Shown: positions 8,619 to 17,264 of the stretch, one piece after another
How positions within the stretch are numbered: the first letter of the stretch is position 1
Layout of the letters: every line of letters begins with the position of its first letter
Assembly (NCBI GenBank): GCA_009780435.1
Contig: WRAB01000011.1
Span: forward strand, 1-64,000
Direction of reading: 5' to 3'
Source of the DNA: Oscillospiraceae bacterium
Lineage (GTDB): Bacteria; Bacillota; Clostridia; Oscillospirales; Oscillospiraceae
DNA: 64,000 nucleotides
Translations under genes and position numbers: made by a program
Notes under the pieces: generated by a model
Seen by the model: only the letters and a program-made list of their open reading frames with translations
Database searches by the model: none
Told to the model about the DNA's origin: nothing

Positions 8619-9614
8619 ATGAGAAAACGCCATAAGGGTGTGAATTATGCCAAGTACGGATACATATTCTCTATCCCATTCGTCCTGGGCTTTTTAGTGT
8701 TCACGCTCTATCCGCTGGGATATACGGCAGTGCTGGCATTTACGGATTTTTCCGGCGCCGCCTCACTCATTTCGGGTGAGATGAATATTCTGGATGACCC
8801 GTTTGAGAACTTCAGTATGCTACTGTTTGACAATCAGCTGTTTTGGACATCCATTACCAATACATTCAGGATTTGGCTCACGAACTTCATTCCGCAGATC
8901 GTTTTGGCGCTTCTTTTGACCGCATGGTTTACAAACAACAGAAACAAGATCAGAGGCCAGGGGCTGTTCAAGGTGTTGTTTTATATGCCGAATATTATCA
9001 CGGCTGGGTCCATTGCCGTTTTATTTGGCGCTTTTTTTGCCTTCCCATTGGGGCCTGCAAACCATATTCTATCGCTCCTCGGCGTAGAAAATCATCCGTT
9101 TAACTTCACCGCATCTCCGGCGGCCTCACAGAATATTATCGCATTTATACAATTTTGGATGTGGTACGGATACACAATGCTCATTCTCATCGCAGGTGTT
9201 TTGGGGATTAATCCAGAATTATACGAAGTTGCGGAAATCGACGGTGCAAACGGCATTCAGAAGTTTTTCTTCGTAACGCTCCCAAATTTGAAGACAGTCC
9301 TCCTGTTTACTGTCGTCACCAGTATTGTCGGCGGTATTACCATGTTTGATATACCCTGGCTGTTCAATCAGGGCGGCCCCGTCAACTCGACGACGACGGT
9401 GTCACTGTTCATTTACAATCTCGCATTTACCGGCAGACTGCGATATAACGTTGCGGCGGCGGCGAGCATACTTGTATTTCTAATGATAGCCGCACTGTCC
9501 GTTGCCGTGTTTTATCTGCTCCGGGATAAAGATGCAGCACAGCTTAAGAAAGAGGAGCGAGCCCTGCGGCGTGCGCTCAAGGCAGAAATGAAGGGGGTGC
9601 AGGGCAATGGATAA
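8619..9614 (+). CDS. ABC sugar transporter permease, MalF type
   Basis: One of two membrane subunits of the sugar importer. The 331-residue protein starts in the cytoplasm (MRKRHKGVNYAKYGYIFSIP), has six or seven membrane segments, and carries the binding-protein-dependent transport (EAA) loop ELYEVAEIDGANGIQKFFFV, which contacts the ATPase. The start is preceded by TTAGGGGGGATATAA. It overlaps the next permease by 8 bases, so the two are translationally coupled. The C-terminus (about 305-331) is highly charged and cytoplasmic. Confidence 0.9.
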   Translation: MRKRHKGVNYAKYGYIFSIPFVLGFLVFTLYPLGYTAVLAFTDFSGAASLISGEMNILDDPFENFSMLLFDNQLFWTSITNTFRIWLTNFIPQIVLALLLTAWFTNNRNKIRGQGLFKVLFYMPNIITAGSIAVLFGAFFAFPLGPANHILSLLGVENHPFNFTASPAASQNIIAFIQFWMWYGYTMLILIAGVLGINPELYEVAEIDGANGIQKFFFVTLPNLKTVLLFTVVTSIVGGITMFDIPWLFNQGGPVNSTTTVSLFIYNLAFTGRLRYNVAAAASILVFLMIAALSVAVFYLLRDKDAAQLKKEERALRRALKAEMKGVQGNG

Positions 9615-10455
9615 AAGAACAGTCGGCGCACGGATATTCAAATGCGTTGTATACACGGTTTGTATCGTTCTGGCTGTAATAAGCCTCTATCCCTTCTTTG
9701 TCATGTTCCTGAACGCAACACGCAGCACCTCGGAGATTTGGCAAAATCCACTCCCGCTGCTCCCCTCAACACACATGTTTGACAATTTCCGGATCATAAG
9801 GGACATCGGGACATTTGATGCGCTGCTGGGGTTTCGGAACTCATTCATTGTGGCGGGCGGAACAACGATATTGGCAACCTATGTCTCATCCCTGACCGCG
9901 TTTGCGCTTACCGCATACCATTGGAAACTGCGTCAGCCGTTCTTCACATTTATTATGGCAGTGATGATGGTGCCGGCGCAGATTCTCACCATCGGTTATT
10001 TTACAATGGTGTGGCAGCTTGACCTCGTGAACAATTTCCTGCCGCTTATTATGCCAGCCATGGCGGCACCCACCGTCGTCTTTTTCATGCGGCAGTACCT
10101 GCTTGCGACATTTCAGATAGATATTGTAAATTCTGCCAGGATAGATGGGTCGGGTGAGTTTAGAATTTTCAACCAGATCATCCTGCCAATTATGAAGCCG
10201 GCCATTGCGACCCAGGCGATTTTCGTCTTTGTCGGCAGTTGGAATGCGCTATTTTTACCCAGGGTTCTGCTCACAGACCGGGATATGTTCACCATGCCGC
10301 TTATGGTTTCGCTCCTGCAAGGCAATATTTATGATACGGAGTTTGGCGTGGTGTATTTGGGATTGGCTTTATCAATTCTCCCCATATTCCTTGTATATTT
10401 CTTCTTGGCGAGGTATATCATCGCCGGGATACAACTGGGTGCGGTGAAAGGGTAG
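9607..10455 (+). CDS. ABC sugar transporter permease, MalG type
   Basis: Second membrane subunit of the importer, 282 residues and six predicted membrane segments. The EAA loop reads NSARIDGSGEFRIFNQIILP, the usual place for ATPase contact. The C-terminal segment FFLARYIIAGIQLGAVKG is typical of MalG/CUT1 permeases, whose last residues reach toward the substrate channel. ATG 9607 sits inside the end of the upstream permease gene, with AAGGGGGTGCAGGGC as ribosome binding site. It precedes the GH3 gene by 35 bases. Confidence 0.9.
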   Translation: MDKRTVGARIFKCVVYTVCIVLAVISLYPFFVMFLNATRSTSEIWQNPLPLLPSTHMFDNFRIIRDIGTFDALLGFRNSFIVAGGTTILATYVSSLTAFALTAYHWKLRQPFFTFIMAVMMVPAQILTIGYFTMVWQLDLVNNFLPLIMPAMAAPTVVFFMRQYLLATFQIDIVNSARIDGSGEFRIFNQIILPIMKPAIATQAIFVFVGSWNALFLPRVLLTDRDMFTMPLMVSLLQGNIYDTEFGVVYLGLALSILPIFLVYFFLARYIIAGIQLGAVKG

Positions 10456-10490
10456 CAACTGGATTTTTACTTCCCATAGGAGGACATTAT

Positions 10491-12596
10491 ATGGATCGTA
10501 CACAGGCTGTCAAGAAAGCGGAATCCCTCGTTGCGCAGATGACCATAGAGGAGGCCGCCGGCCAACTGCGCTATGACGCACCGGCCATAGATCGTTTGGG
10601 GATCCCCGCCTACAACTGGTGGAATGAGGCCCTCCACGGCGTGGCCCGGGCGGGGACTGCCACCAGCTTTCCCCAGGGCATCGGCATGGCGTCCAGCTTT
10701 GACCCGGATTTAATCCGGCGGCTGGGGGATATCTCCGCTACAGAGGGCAGAGCAAAGTACAATGCCTACAGCGGCCAAGGCGACAGGGATATCTACAAGG
10801 GGCTGACCTTTTGGTCACCCAGTATTAACATTTTCCGTGATCCCCGCTGGGGGAGAGGTCAAGAGACCTACGGGGAAGACCCGGTTTTGACCGCCACTAT
10901 GGGGTGCGCCTATGTCAAAGGCCTCCAGGGGGACGGTCCCGTTTTAAAATCGGCGGCCTGTGCGAAACACTTCGCCGTCCACTCCGGCCCGGAGGCCCTG
11001 CGCCACTCGTTTAACGCAAAAGCCACAAAGAGAGACCTGGCCGAGACCTATCTCCCCGCCTTTGAGGCCCTCGTGCGGGAGGCCAAGGTGGAATCCGTCA
11101 TGGGGGCCTATAACCGCACCAATGACGAGCCCTGCTGCGCCAGTAAAATGCTCATGGTGGATACCCTCCGGGGCGAGTGGGGATTTCAAGGTCACTACGT
11201 CTCAGATTGCTGGGCCATCCGGGATTTCCACGAACACCACAAGATCACCGATACGCCGGAGGAGTCCGCCGCCCTGGCCTTAAAAATGGGCTGTGACCTC
11301 AACTGCGGCAACACGTATCTGTATCTGATGAAGTCCTATGAACAGGGGCTGATTACAGAGGCGGATATCCGCACCTGCGCCGTCCGGCTCTTTACATCCC
11401 GCTATCTCCTGGGGATCATGGAGGGCAGCGAGTTTGATCAGATTCCCTATACCGTGGTGGAGTGTCAGGCGCACTTAGATACCGCCCAAAAGGCTGCGGA
11501 GAAAGCCTGTGTCCTATTGAAAAATGACGGGCTATTGCCCCTGGATCTGTCAAAGATATCCACCGTCGGCGTGGTGGGGCCAAATGCCAACAGCCGTCTG
11601 GCCCTCATCGGCAACTACCACGGCACCGCCTCCCGGTATATTACCGTGTTGGAGGGAATCCAGGACGCCGTGGGGGATCAGGCGCGGGTGCTCTATTCCG
11701 AGGGGTCTCATCTCTTCCGTGACCGGGTGGAACACCTGGCCCAGCCGGGGGATCGGATCTCCGAGGCCAAGATCGTGGCGGAGCACTCTGACGTGGTCGT
11801 GGTTGTGGTCGGCCTCGGCGCCACCATCGAAGGCGAAGAGGGAGACACAGGAAATGCCGCCGCCGCGGGGGATAAGATTGACCTCCTCCTGCCCGAATGT
11901 CAGCGGGAGATGCTAGACGCTGTTGTGGCAGTTGGAAAGCCGACTGTCATCTGCCTCATGGCGGGGAGCGCCATTGATCTGGGTGTCGCCGGAGAGAAAT
12001 CCGGGGCCGTGCTGAATCTTTGGTATCCTGGCGCCCGTGGCGGGAAGACCGCCGCAGATATTCTCTTTGGGAAAGTTTCCCCCTCCGGGAAACTCCCGGT
12101 GACCTTTTATCACAACGACGATCTGGCAGTTATGCCGGAGTTTACGGATTACGCCACCCGTGGCCGCACCTATCGCTTTATGGAGCGCCCGGCCCAGTAC
12201 CCCTTCGGCTTCGGCCTCACCTACGGGGATGTGCATGTGGTGGTTGCCAAAGCGGAACTCGGCATAGATCATGTGGCCGTAACCGCTGAAGTGGAGAATA
12301 CAGGCGCTGTGGATACGGAAGACGTGGTGCAGATCTACTGCAAAAACGTAGGGGCCGCCAACGGGCCGAGAAATCCCCGGCTCGTGGGGTTCCAGCGGGT
12401 ATTTTGCCCCGCCGGAGGCCGGGCGAAAGCGGAGATAGTGATCCCCGAGACCCGCTTTGCCGTAGCGGACGAAAACGGAGCGCGCAATCTGGAGGGCAAT
12501 CCTGTACTATACGTGGGTACCGGCCAGCCGGATGCCCGTACCGCCGCGTTGACAGGCCATCAATCCATTGAAATCCAACTGGATTTCAACGTATAA
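10491..12596 (+). CDS. Glycoside hydrolase family 3, beta-xylosidase / alpha-arabinofuranosidase-like
   Basis: Hydrolyses imported beta-linked oligosaccharides. The 701-residue protein has no signal peptide, so it acts in the cytoplasm. It has the three usual GH3 parts: TIM barrel (about 1-300, with GVARAGTATSFPQGIGMAS and NIFRDPRWGRGQETYGEDP), an alpha/beta sandwich (about 330-560, GLGATIEGEEGDTGN), and a C-terminal fibronectin-III-like domain. Asp239 in YVSDCWAI is the predicted nucleophile. This barrel sequence is closest to the beta-xylosidase/arabinofuranosidase branch rather than beta-glucosidases, from memory of the family. ATAGGAGGACATTAT precedes ATG 10491. Specificity for xylose is inferred. 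Confidence 0.88.
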   Translation: MDRTQAVKKAESLVAQMTIEEAAGQLRYDAPAIDRLGIPAYNWWNEALHGVARAGTATSFPQGIGMASSFDPDLIRRLGDISATEGRAKYNAYSGQGDRDIYKGLTFWSPSINIFRDPRWGRGQETYGEDPVLTATMGCAYVKGLQGDGPVLKSAACAKHFAVHSGPEALRHSFNAKATKRDLAETYLPAFEALVREAKVESVMGAYNRTNDEPCCASKMLMVDTLRGEWGFQGHYVSDCWAIRDFHEHHKITDTPEESAALALKMGCDLNCGNTYLYLMKSYEQGLITEADIRTCAVRLFTSRYLLGIMEGSEFDQIPYTVVECQAHLDTAQKAAEKACVLLKNDGLLPLDLSKISTVGVVGPNANSRLALIGNYHGTASRYITVLEGIQDAVGDQARVLYSEGSHLFRDRVEHLAQPGDRISEAKIVAEHSDVVVVVVGLGATIEGEEGDTGNAAAAGDKIDLLLPECQREMLDAVVAVGKPTVICLMAGSAIDLGVAGEKSGAVLNLWYPGARGGKTAADILFGKVSPSGKLPVTFYHNDDLAVMPEFTDYATRGRTYRFMERPAQYPFGFGLTYGDVHVVVAKAELGIDHVAVTAEVENTGAVDTEDVVQIYCKNVGAANGPRNPRLVGFQRVFCPAGGRAKAEIVIPETRFAVADENGARNLEGNPVLYVGTGQPDARTAALTGHQSIEIQLDFNV

Positions 12597-12603
12597 TACG
12601 ATC

Positions 12604-13710
12604 ATGGGGCCAGAGATTAATCTGGATCATGCCGCCACCACACGCCCGGATCCCACTGTGATCCGGGCGGTCTGTGCTTGTATGGAGCAGTGTGATGCAA
12701 ATCCATCCGCCCCATACGCCGCCGCTGGAGCGGCACGGCGAGAGATACGCTTGGCAAAAGAAGCGCTCTCCCGGATGATCGGCTGTGATCGGACGGAGAT
12801 CATCTTCACATCCGGCGGCACGGAGGCCAATAATCTGGCGCTGCGACAGGCGGCGGGGCGGCATGTGATACTCTCCGCTATGGAGCACAAATCTGTGCTG
12901 GAGGCGGCGAACTTACAGGGGTGTCGGGTGACATTGGTGGTCCCCGATTCCAGCGGCAGAATCAATCCGGCGCAAATTGCAGCGGCTGTCCGGTCAGATA
13001 CGGCGTTGATCTCCGTGCAGTTTGCCAACAACGAGACCGGCGTTCTCCAGCCTGTGGGCGAAATCGGCGCCATGGCCCGGCGGCATCGGATTTTATACCA
13101 CTGTGACGCCGTACAGGCTTTTGGCCACGTACCTATTGACGTGGCGGCGTTGCATGTTGATCTGTTGAGCGCATCGGCCCATAAACTCTACGGGCCGCGG
13201 GGCGTGGGATTTTTATACGTCCGCCAGGGGATTTTAGCCCAACCCCTCATGGCCGGCGGGGGACAGGAGGGGGGCCTGCGGGCGGGTACGGAAAATGTTC
13301 CCGCCATCGCCGGATTCCGTGTCGCCGCCGAATTGGCGGAGGCGGACATGATCCCCCGTGGAGAGAGACTGCGTCAGCTGCTCGACGGGTTTATTTTGCG
13401 GCTCAAAGAAAAAAATCCGGCAATCACAGAGATTGTCGGAGGTGTTCATCGTCTGCCCGGTATCCGCACCCTGCATCTGCCGGGGATATCCAGTGAGAAA
13501 GCCATTGCACAATTGGATCAGCGGGGGATTCGCATTTCCGGCGGCGCCGCCTGCGGATCGGTGGAATCCGGCCCCAGTCACGTGTTGCGGGCTATGAGGA
13601 TACCGGAGGAACAGGCCGATGAGGTCATCCGGATCAGCCCGGGCCGCCACACCACGGAGGTGGAGATGCAGTTGGCGGCAGATGTGATTGGGGCCTTATG
13701 TTTTCCTTGA
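12604..13710 (+). CDS. Cysteine desulfurase, NifS/IscS family
   Basis: A PLP enzyme that removes sulfur from cysteine to make alanine and a protein-bound persulfide for iron-sulfur clusters or thiolated tRNA. The 368-residue protein opens with LDHAATTRP. His95, Asp168 and Gln171 are in the expected cofactor positions, Lys194 in SAHKLYGPRG binds PLP, RAGTEN is present, and Cys317 in GGAACGS is the persulfide cysteine. The frame is open from TTG 12568, but ATG 12604 gives the usual N-terminus. No clear ribosome binding site precedes it; the GH3 stop codon lies 8 bases upstream, so translation may be coupled. Its place in a sugar operon is odd; the rhodanese-PP-loop protein at 4-5.2 kb is a conceivable sulfur acceptor. 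Confidence 0.88.
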   Translation: MGPEINLDHAATTRPDPTVIRAVCACMEQCDANPSAPYAAAGAARREIRLAKEALSRMIGCDRTEIIFTSGGTEANNLALRQAAGRHVILSAMEHKSVLEAANLQGCRVTLVVPDSSGRINPAQIAAAVRSDTALISVQFANNETGVLQPVGEIGAMARRHRILYHCDAVQAFGHVPIDVAALHVDLLSASAHKLYGPRGVGFLYVRQGILAQPLMAGGGQEGGLRAGTENVPAIAGFRVAAELAEADMIPRGERLRQLLDGFILRLKEKNPAITEIVGGVHRLPGIRTLHLPGISSEKAIAQLDQRGIRISGGAACGSVESGPSHVLRAMRIPEEQADEVIRISPGRHTTEVEMQLAADVIGALCFP

Positions 13711-13714
13711 CAAA

Positions 13715-13848
13715 CTCCCTCCGTCAGGCTTCAGCCTACACGTCCCTTACATTGAGGGAGGCTTTGAACCAGTTGGCACAGCCCTTGACCCTATGTATGG
13801 CCCCTTCGTTTACGAGGGGGCTGTCAGCGTGGCTGACTGAGAGAGGAG
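13715..13848. repeat. MITE-like imperfect palindromic intergenic element
   Basis: The left arm starts CTCCCTCCGTCAGGCTTCAG and the right arm ends GGCTGACTGAGAGAGGAG. Inner arms CCCCTTCG and CGAGGGGG, and TCCCTTACATTGAGGGA, form further hairpins. Elements of this style are common between genes in Clostridia. It lies between converging genes and may double as their terminator. Confidence 0.5.
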
Positions 13849-13867
13849 AAGTTGAAGCTATAGCGAT

Positions 13868-15094
13868 CTAGTCGAATTGCAGAGATGCAAAATAGTGTCG
13901 TCGGAGCATTGCGGCGCTGCCTCTGGCGGCGAGCCAGGACAGATCCCGTTTGTCGTATCGGACCTCGAAAATGCCCGTTTCGGGAAAGTAGCGAAATTCG
14001 GCTAACTCCCGTTTGAGACAGTCGTCAAAATGCGAATCAGCTAGAGCGAAATCACCCTGGAAGATGACCACATCGGGGTTGTAAACAAGGGCCAAATTGT
14101 GTAGGCCGACGGCAAAGCAGTGGGCCAGATAGGCCGCGATCCGCCGAGCTGCGGGATTTCCCTGCGCACTGGCCGCAAAAAGTGTCTGGAAGGTGAGGGG
14201 CTCGCCCTGGTTGCACAGGTCGCTGTCAGGTTCCAACAGGTCACAGATGCGCTCTAGGCTGACACTGCGCTCCAAACAGCCGGTTTTGCCGCAGGTACAT
14301 GCAGCGCCGTTGCGGTCTACGATCATATGCCCGATTTCGCCGATCAGGGCGTCTTTCCCGCTTAATACATGGCCGTTTTCGATCAGACACGCCGATAGAC
14401 CCCAGGTACAGAACAGGCTCAAGATACGCTTCTCGGTAAGCTCTGGGTGATCCAGTAAGATGGCGCGGCCACAGGCTCTACCTGCGTTGTCCAGGATGTA
14501 TTGGGGCGTTTTGCCGAAAATGGGCCGCAGATAGTTCTCGATGCGGATATCCCGCCCCCAGCCGGGTGCTTTGGAGTTGTAGTACAGAAGGTTGGTTTTA
14601 CAATCTACCGTACCCGACATGGAGATACCCACGCCGTAGAGATCAGAGAGGGCGACGCCTTGCCGTACCAGATATGGCATGGCAAAAGCCTCTAGACTTT
14701 GAAATACATCATCCAGATTCGCTTCGGCAATATGCGGGAACGCCTCTAAGGCGTACACGTCGCCGACCAAGTTGGAGAGGGCAAACGTGATAGAGGTTGG
14801 CCAAAGGGCGATACACAGGATTTTGCGCCTGTCGGAGAATGTAAAATACTCCGGTCGCTTCCCGCCGAGACTGGAGGATTGGCCCAGTCCGGCCGATTCT
14901 ACAAGGCCTTTTTCACAAAAATATTGGAGTGCTCGCATAATTGTGGGTTTGCTGATTCCTATGGCGGTAGAAATATCCATAATCGTGCACTTTTCCCCGG
15001 ACATGAGATATTCGAGGATTTTCATTCTGTTGACCAGCTTGAGATCGGAGGGTACTCCGATCTGGTCAATTGTAATCTGCTTTGGCACCCACAT
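13868..15094 (-). CDS. ROK-family transcriptional regulator (NagC/XylR type)
   Basis: A 408-residue repressor-like protein. Residues about 20-75 form a winged helix-turn-helix (MDISTAIGISKPTIMRALQY). The rest is a ROK sugar-kinase fold with the sugar loop GEIGHMIVD near 252-260 and the ROK zinc motif CTCGKTGC at 266-273. ROK repressors leave DNA when their sugar binds. It converges on the sugar ABC/GH3 operon and is the obvious candidate to control it, perhaps through the inverted repeat at 7035-7080. Start: ATG 15094 has AGGGGG only 1 base upstream; GTG 15088, two codons in, has better spacing and is a real alternative. Confidence 0.85.
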   Translation of the reverse strand: MWVPKQITIDQIGVPSDLKLVNRMKILEYLMSGEKCTIMDISTAIGISKPTIMRALQYFCEKGLVESAGLGQSSSLGGKRPEYFTFSDRRKILCIALWPTSITFALSNLVGDVYALEAFPHIAEANLDDVFQSLEAFAMPYLVRQGVALSDLYGVGISMSGTVDCKTNLLYYNSKAPGWGRDIRIENYLRPIFGKTPQYILDNAGRACGRAILLDHPELTEKRILSLFCTWGLSACLIENGHVLSGKDALIGEIGHMIVDRNGAACTCGKTGCLERSVSLERICDLLEPDSDLCNQGEPLTFQTLFAASAQGNPAARRIAAYLAHCFAVGLHNLALVYNPDVVIFQGDFALADSHFDDCLKRELAEFRYFPETGIFEVRYDKRDLSWLAARGSAAMLRRHYFASLQFD

Positions 15095-15116
15095 GCCCCC
15101 TATGGTTCATTTTTTT

Positions 15117-15145
15117 GTATTCCCCCGCCGTAGGCGGGGGAATAC
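15117..15145. repeat. Perfect GC-rich palindrome (dispersed family copy 1)
   Basis: GTATTCCCCCGCC-GTA-GGCGGGGGAATAC is a perfect palindrome upstream of the ROK gene. Related copies lie at 19241, 33476 and 61522. Confidence 0.7.
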
Positions 15146-15303
15146 TGTGCAATAGTTTGTTTGGAACAGTTCTTTTTTTATTATAACATAAGCTGTCCGG
15201 TTTACAACAACATATTTACACAAGTGTCGGCAACAAATGTGTGGCGATTGCCGTCAGGGGGATCTGCATATTTTTCAAATGGGGTGTCCTCTTTGTCGAA
15301 GTC

Positions 15304-16128
15304 TTAAAGAACAAATTCGAGGGCAACCAAGCTGAGTGCCATAACAGCCATTCCGGCAAATAGCCACTTCATTACCAAGTGATGCTTCCCATATTTTTGA
15401 GCCGCAGGTAATAGTTGATGGATTGCCACAAACACCATAATTCCGGCTACAGCGGCAAAGGTAACCCCAAATACAGCTTCGATATCTTCGAAAATATTTT
15501 GCCATAACAGCCATGCCACAAATGCGCCTATGACTTGTACAAGCCCTGAGCCGGCAGAAATCAGAAACGCTTTTACCTTGCTGCCGGTTGCATAATAGAT
15601 AGGCGCTGCCGTCGCAATTCCTTCCGGCATATTGTGAATAATGATGGCGATGGCAATTGCGATGCCCATAACCGGGTCATGCATGAGTGCGATAAAGGTG
15701 ATCAGCCCTTCGGGAAAGTTGTGTATGGCGAGGGCTGTGGCAGACATGAGGCCTGTGCGCTTCAACGCCTTTTTCTCCCCTGGGGAAAACTGCATCTCTT
15801 CCTGGGTGTTTGGGTCTAATATCTCTGTAATCGTATCGTTGTGCGGGATGAATTTGTCAATGACTACCATCAGGAGGATGCCTGCAAAAAAAGCAACTGT
15901 TGCAATCAGAAGCCCCAGTTCTTCGCCATATCCATATTCCAAAGCTTCCATGGCTTCCAAAAATATCTCTGCAAATGCGACATAGAGCATGACCCCGGCG
16001 GAAAAACTGAGGCAGATAGATAAAAACTTTGTGTTAGTTGTTTTAGAGAACAAAACCGCCAGACCGCCAACCCCAGTTGCCAAGCCCGCAATCAGGATGA
16101 GCAAAAATGCAAATAACACGTTATTCAT
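15304..16128 (-). CDS. zupT: ZIP-family divalent metal transporter, ZupT-like
   Basis: Imports zinc or other divalent metals across the membrane. The 274-residue protein has about eight membrane segments. The two signature helices carry ALAIHNFPEG and IIIHNMPEG, whose His and Glu residues form the binuclear metal site of the ZIP/ZupT family. The frame opens at GTG 16137, but ATG 16128 has GAGG about 8 bases upstream and is preferred. Upstream lie two palindromic sites (16170-16208) that resemble operators of DtxR/MntR-type metal repressors. The divergent neighbour is a ferritin-like DUF2935 protein, which fits metal handling. Confidence 0.88.
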   Translation of the reverse strand: MNNVLFAFLLILIAGLATGVGGLAVLFSKTTNTKFLSICLSFSAGVMLYVAFAEIFLEAMEALEYGYGEELGLLIATVAFFAGILLMVVIDKFIPHNDTITEILDPNTQEEMQFSPGEKKALKRTGLMSATALAIHNFPEGLITFIALMHDPVMGIAIAIAIIIHNMPEGIATAAPIYYATGSKVKAFLISAGSGLVQVIGAFVAWLLWQNIFEDIEAVFGVTFAAVAGIMVFVAIHQLLPAAQKYGKHHLVMKWLFAGMAVMALSLVALEFVL

Positions 16129-16169
16129 AAAGAGCACCTCGAATCTAAAATCAGATGACCATCCTTTGG

Positions 16170-16208
16170 TTAGCCTATGCTAACTGCAAACATGTTAGCA
16201 TAGACTAA
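16170..16208. promoter_or_regulatory. Two metal-repressor-like operators upstream of zupT
   Basis: TTAGCCTATGCTAA (16170-16183) and TTAGCATAGACTAA (16195-16208) both fit the palindrome TTAGC-N4-RCTAA. They also form one larger inverted repeat. DtxR/MntR-family repressors of Firmicutes bind sites of this kind. They lie between divergent zupT and the DUF2935 gene. Confidence 0.65.
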
Positions 16209-16338
16209 CTCCGCGTGTCAAGTAATTTTGAGAAAAAAGTCGATAATGAAGCCATCTGTCTGATCGTTCTCCGGGCGACAAGTAGCGGGCGGACGCATAT
16301 GGGCATATCATGATAAAAAAGCAGTTAGGAGCATAGAA

Positions 16339-17244
16339 ATGATTACAGAACAACAATATGTCGTGTTATCACTAGAATTACACATGTTTTTTGGCCGCAT
16401 TATGAAAGAGCACGCAATCTTTTTAGAGGCGGGATTTACCCCCGCTAACGCCGAGTTTGAGCGGACGGCAGATCACTATAAAACGCAATTTGAGACTGTT
16501 TTATACAATGCCGTACATTTGGGGAACGGCATGATTCGGCCCGATGTCGTATCTTCCGGCGAAATCGTCACAGACTATACATTGGGGACGGAAGAAAAAA
16601 CACAGCACGCTACCGGTATCGTGATCAACCGGGAGATTACCCGGCTGGAATCTCGTCTCTATGGCAATGTAAGTCCTCAGATCACGCCGGTGCTGATGCA
16701 GCAGGTAAAACACTTAAATATGCATACCAGACCGTTGCTAGATGGATTGATTGATTTTAAAACAAACGTGTTAGATCACGTGTTGTCGTGTAAGTTGTTC
16801 ACGGCCAATTACCCCTTGCTGATTGAACACATACGACGTGAGGCCACGATGTACAGAAGTCATTTGATTGCACTGGAAAGCGGTCAAAATCCCAATGATA
16901 CCTTGAAAGAGACGGAACTTTTTTGGGATCAGATCATGATGGAACACGCGCTGTTTATTCGCGGCCTGCTAGATCCGACGGAGAATGAGTTAATACATGT
17001 ATCTGATGCGTTTGCCCATGAATATGCCGGTTTGATCGAAGAGGCCAGAGTGGCGACAGAGGTGACAATTCACAGTGTGACGGACAAAACCTTGCAGGAA
17101 ACGATAAAATACCGGGATTTTAAAGAGGCGGGGACAAAGGGGATTGCCGCCTGCAAAATTCGCAGTATTATTTTGCCCCTGCTGGCAGATCACGTCCTGC
17201 GAGAGTCCAACCATTATATTAGGTTGCTCCGGCAGTCGACGTGA
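16339..17244 (+). CDS. DUF2935 ferritin-like protein
   Basis: A 301-residue soluble, mostly helical protein of the DUF2935 family. It contains two similar halves, each with an EH-containing helix: FFGRIMKEHAIFLEAG near the N-terminus and FWDQIMMEHALFIRGLL near residue 195. A later helix ends HVLRESNHYIRLLRQ. These Glu/His pairs are arranged as in ferritin-like four-helix bundles and probably bind metal. The family has no established reaction. TTAGGAG lies 9 bases before ATG 16339. It is divergent from zupT across the putative metal-responsive operators, which suggests metal-linked expression. Confidence 0.75.
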   Translation: MITEQQYVVLSLELHMFFGRIMKEHAIFLEAGFTPANAEFERTADHYKTQFETVLYNAVHLGNGMIRPDVVSSGEIVTDYTLGTEEKTQHATGIVINREITRLESRLYGNVSPQITPVLMQQVKHLNMHTRPLLDGLIDFKTNVLDHVLSCKLFTANYPLLIEHIRREATMYRSHLIALESGQNPNDTLKETELFWDQIMMEHALFIRGLLDPTENELIHVSDAFAHEYAGLIEEARVATEVTIHSVTDKTLQETIKYRDFKEAGTKGIAACKIRSIILPLLADHVLRESNHYIRLLRQST

Positions 17245-17264
17245 GTTCATCGGCCTCTATATTG

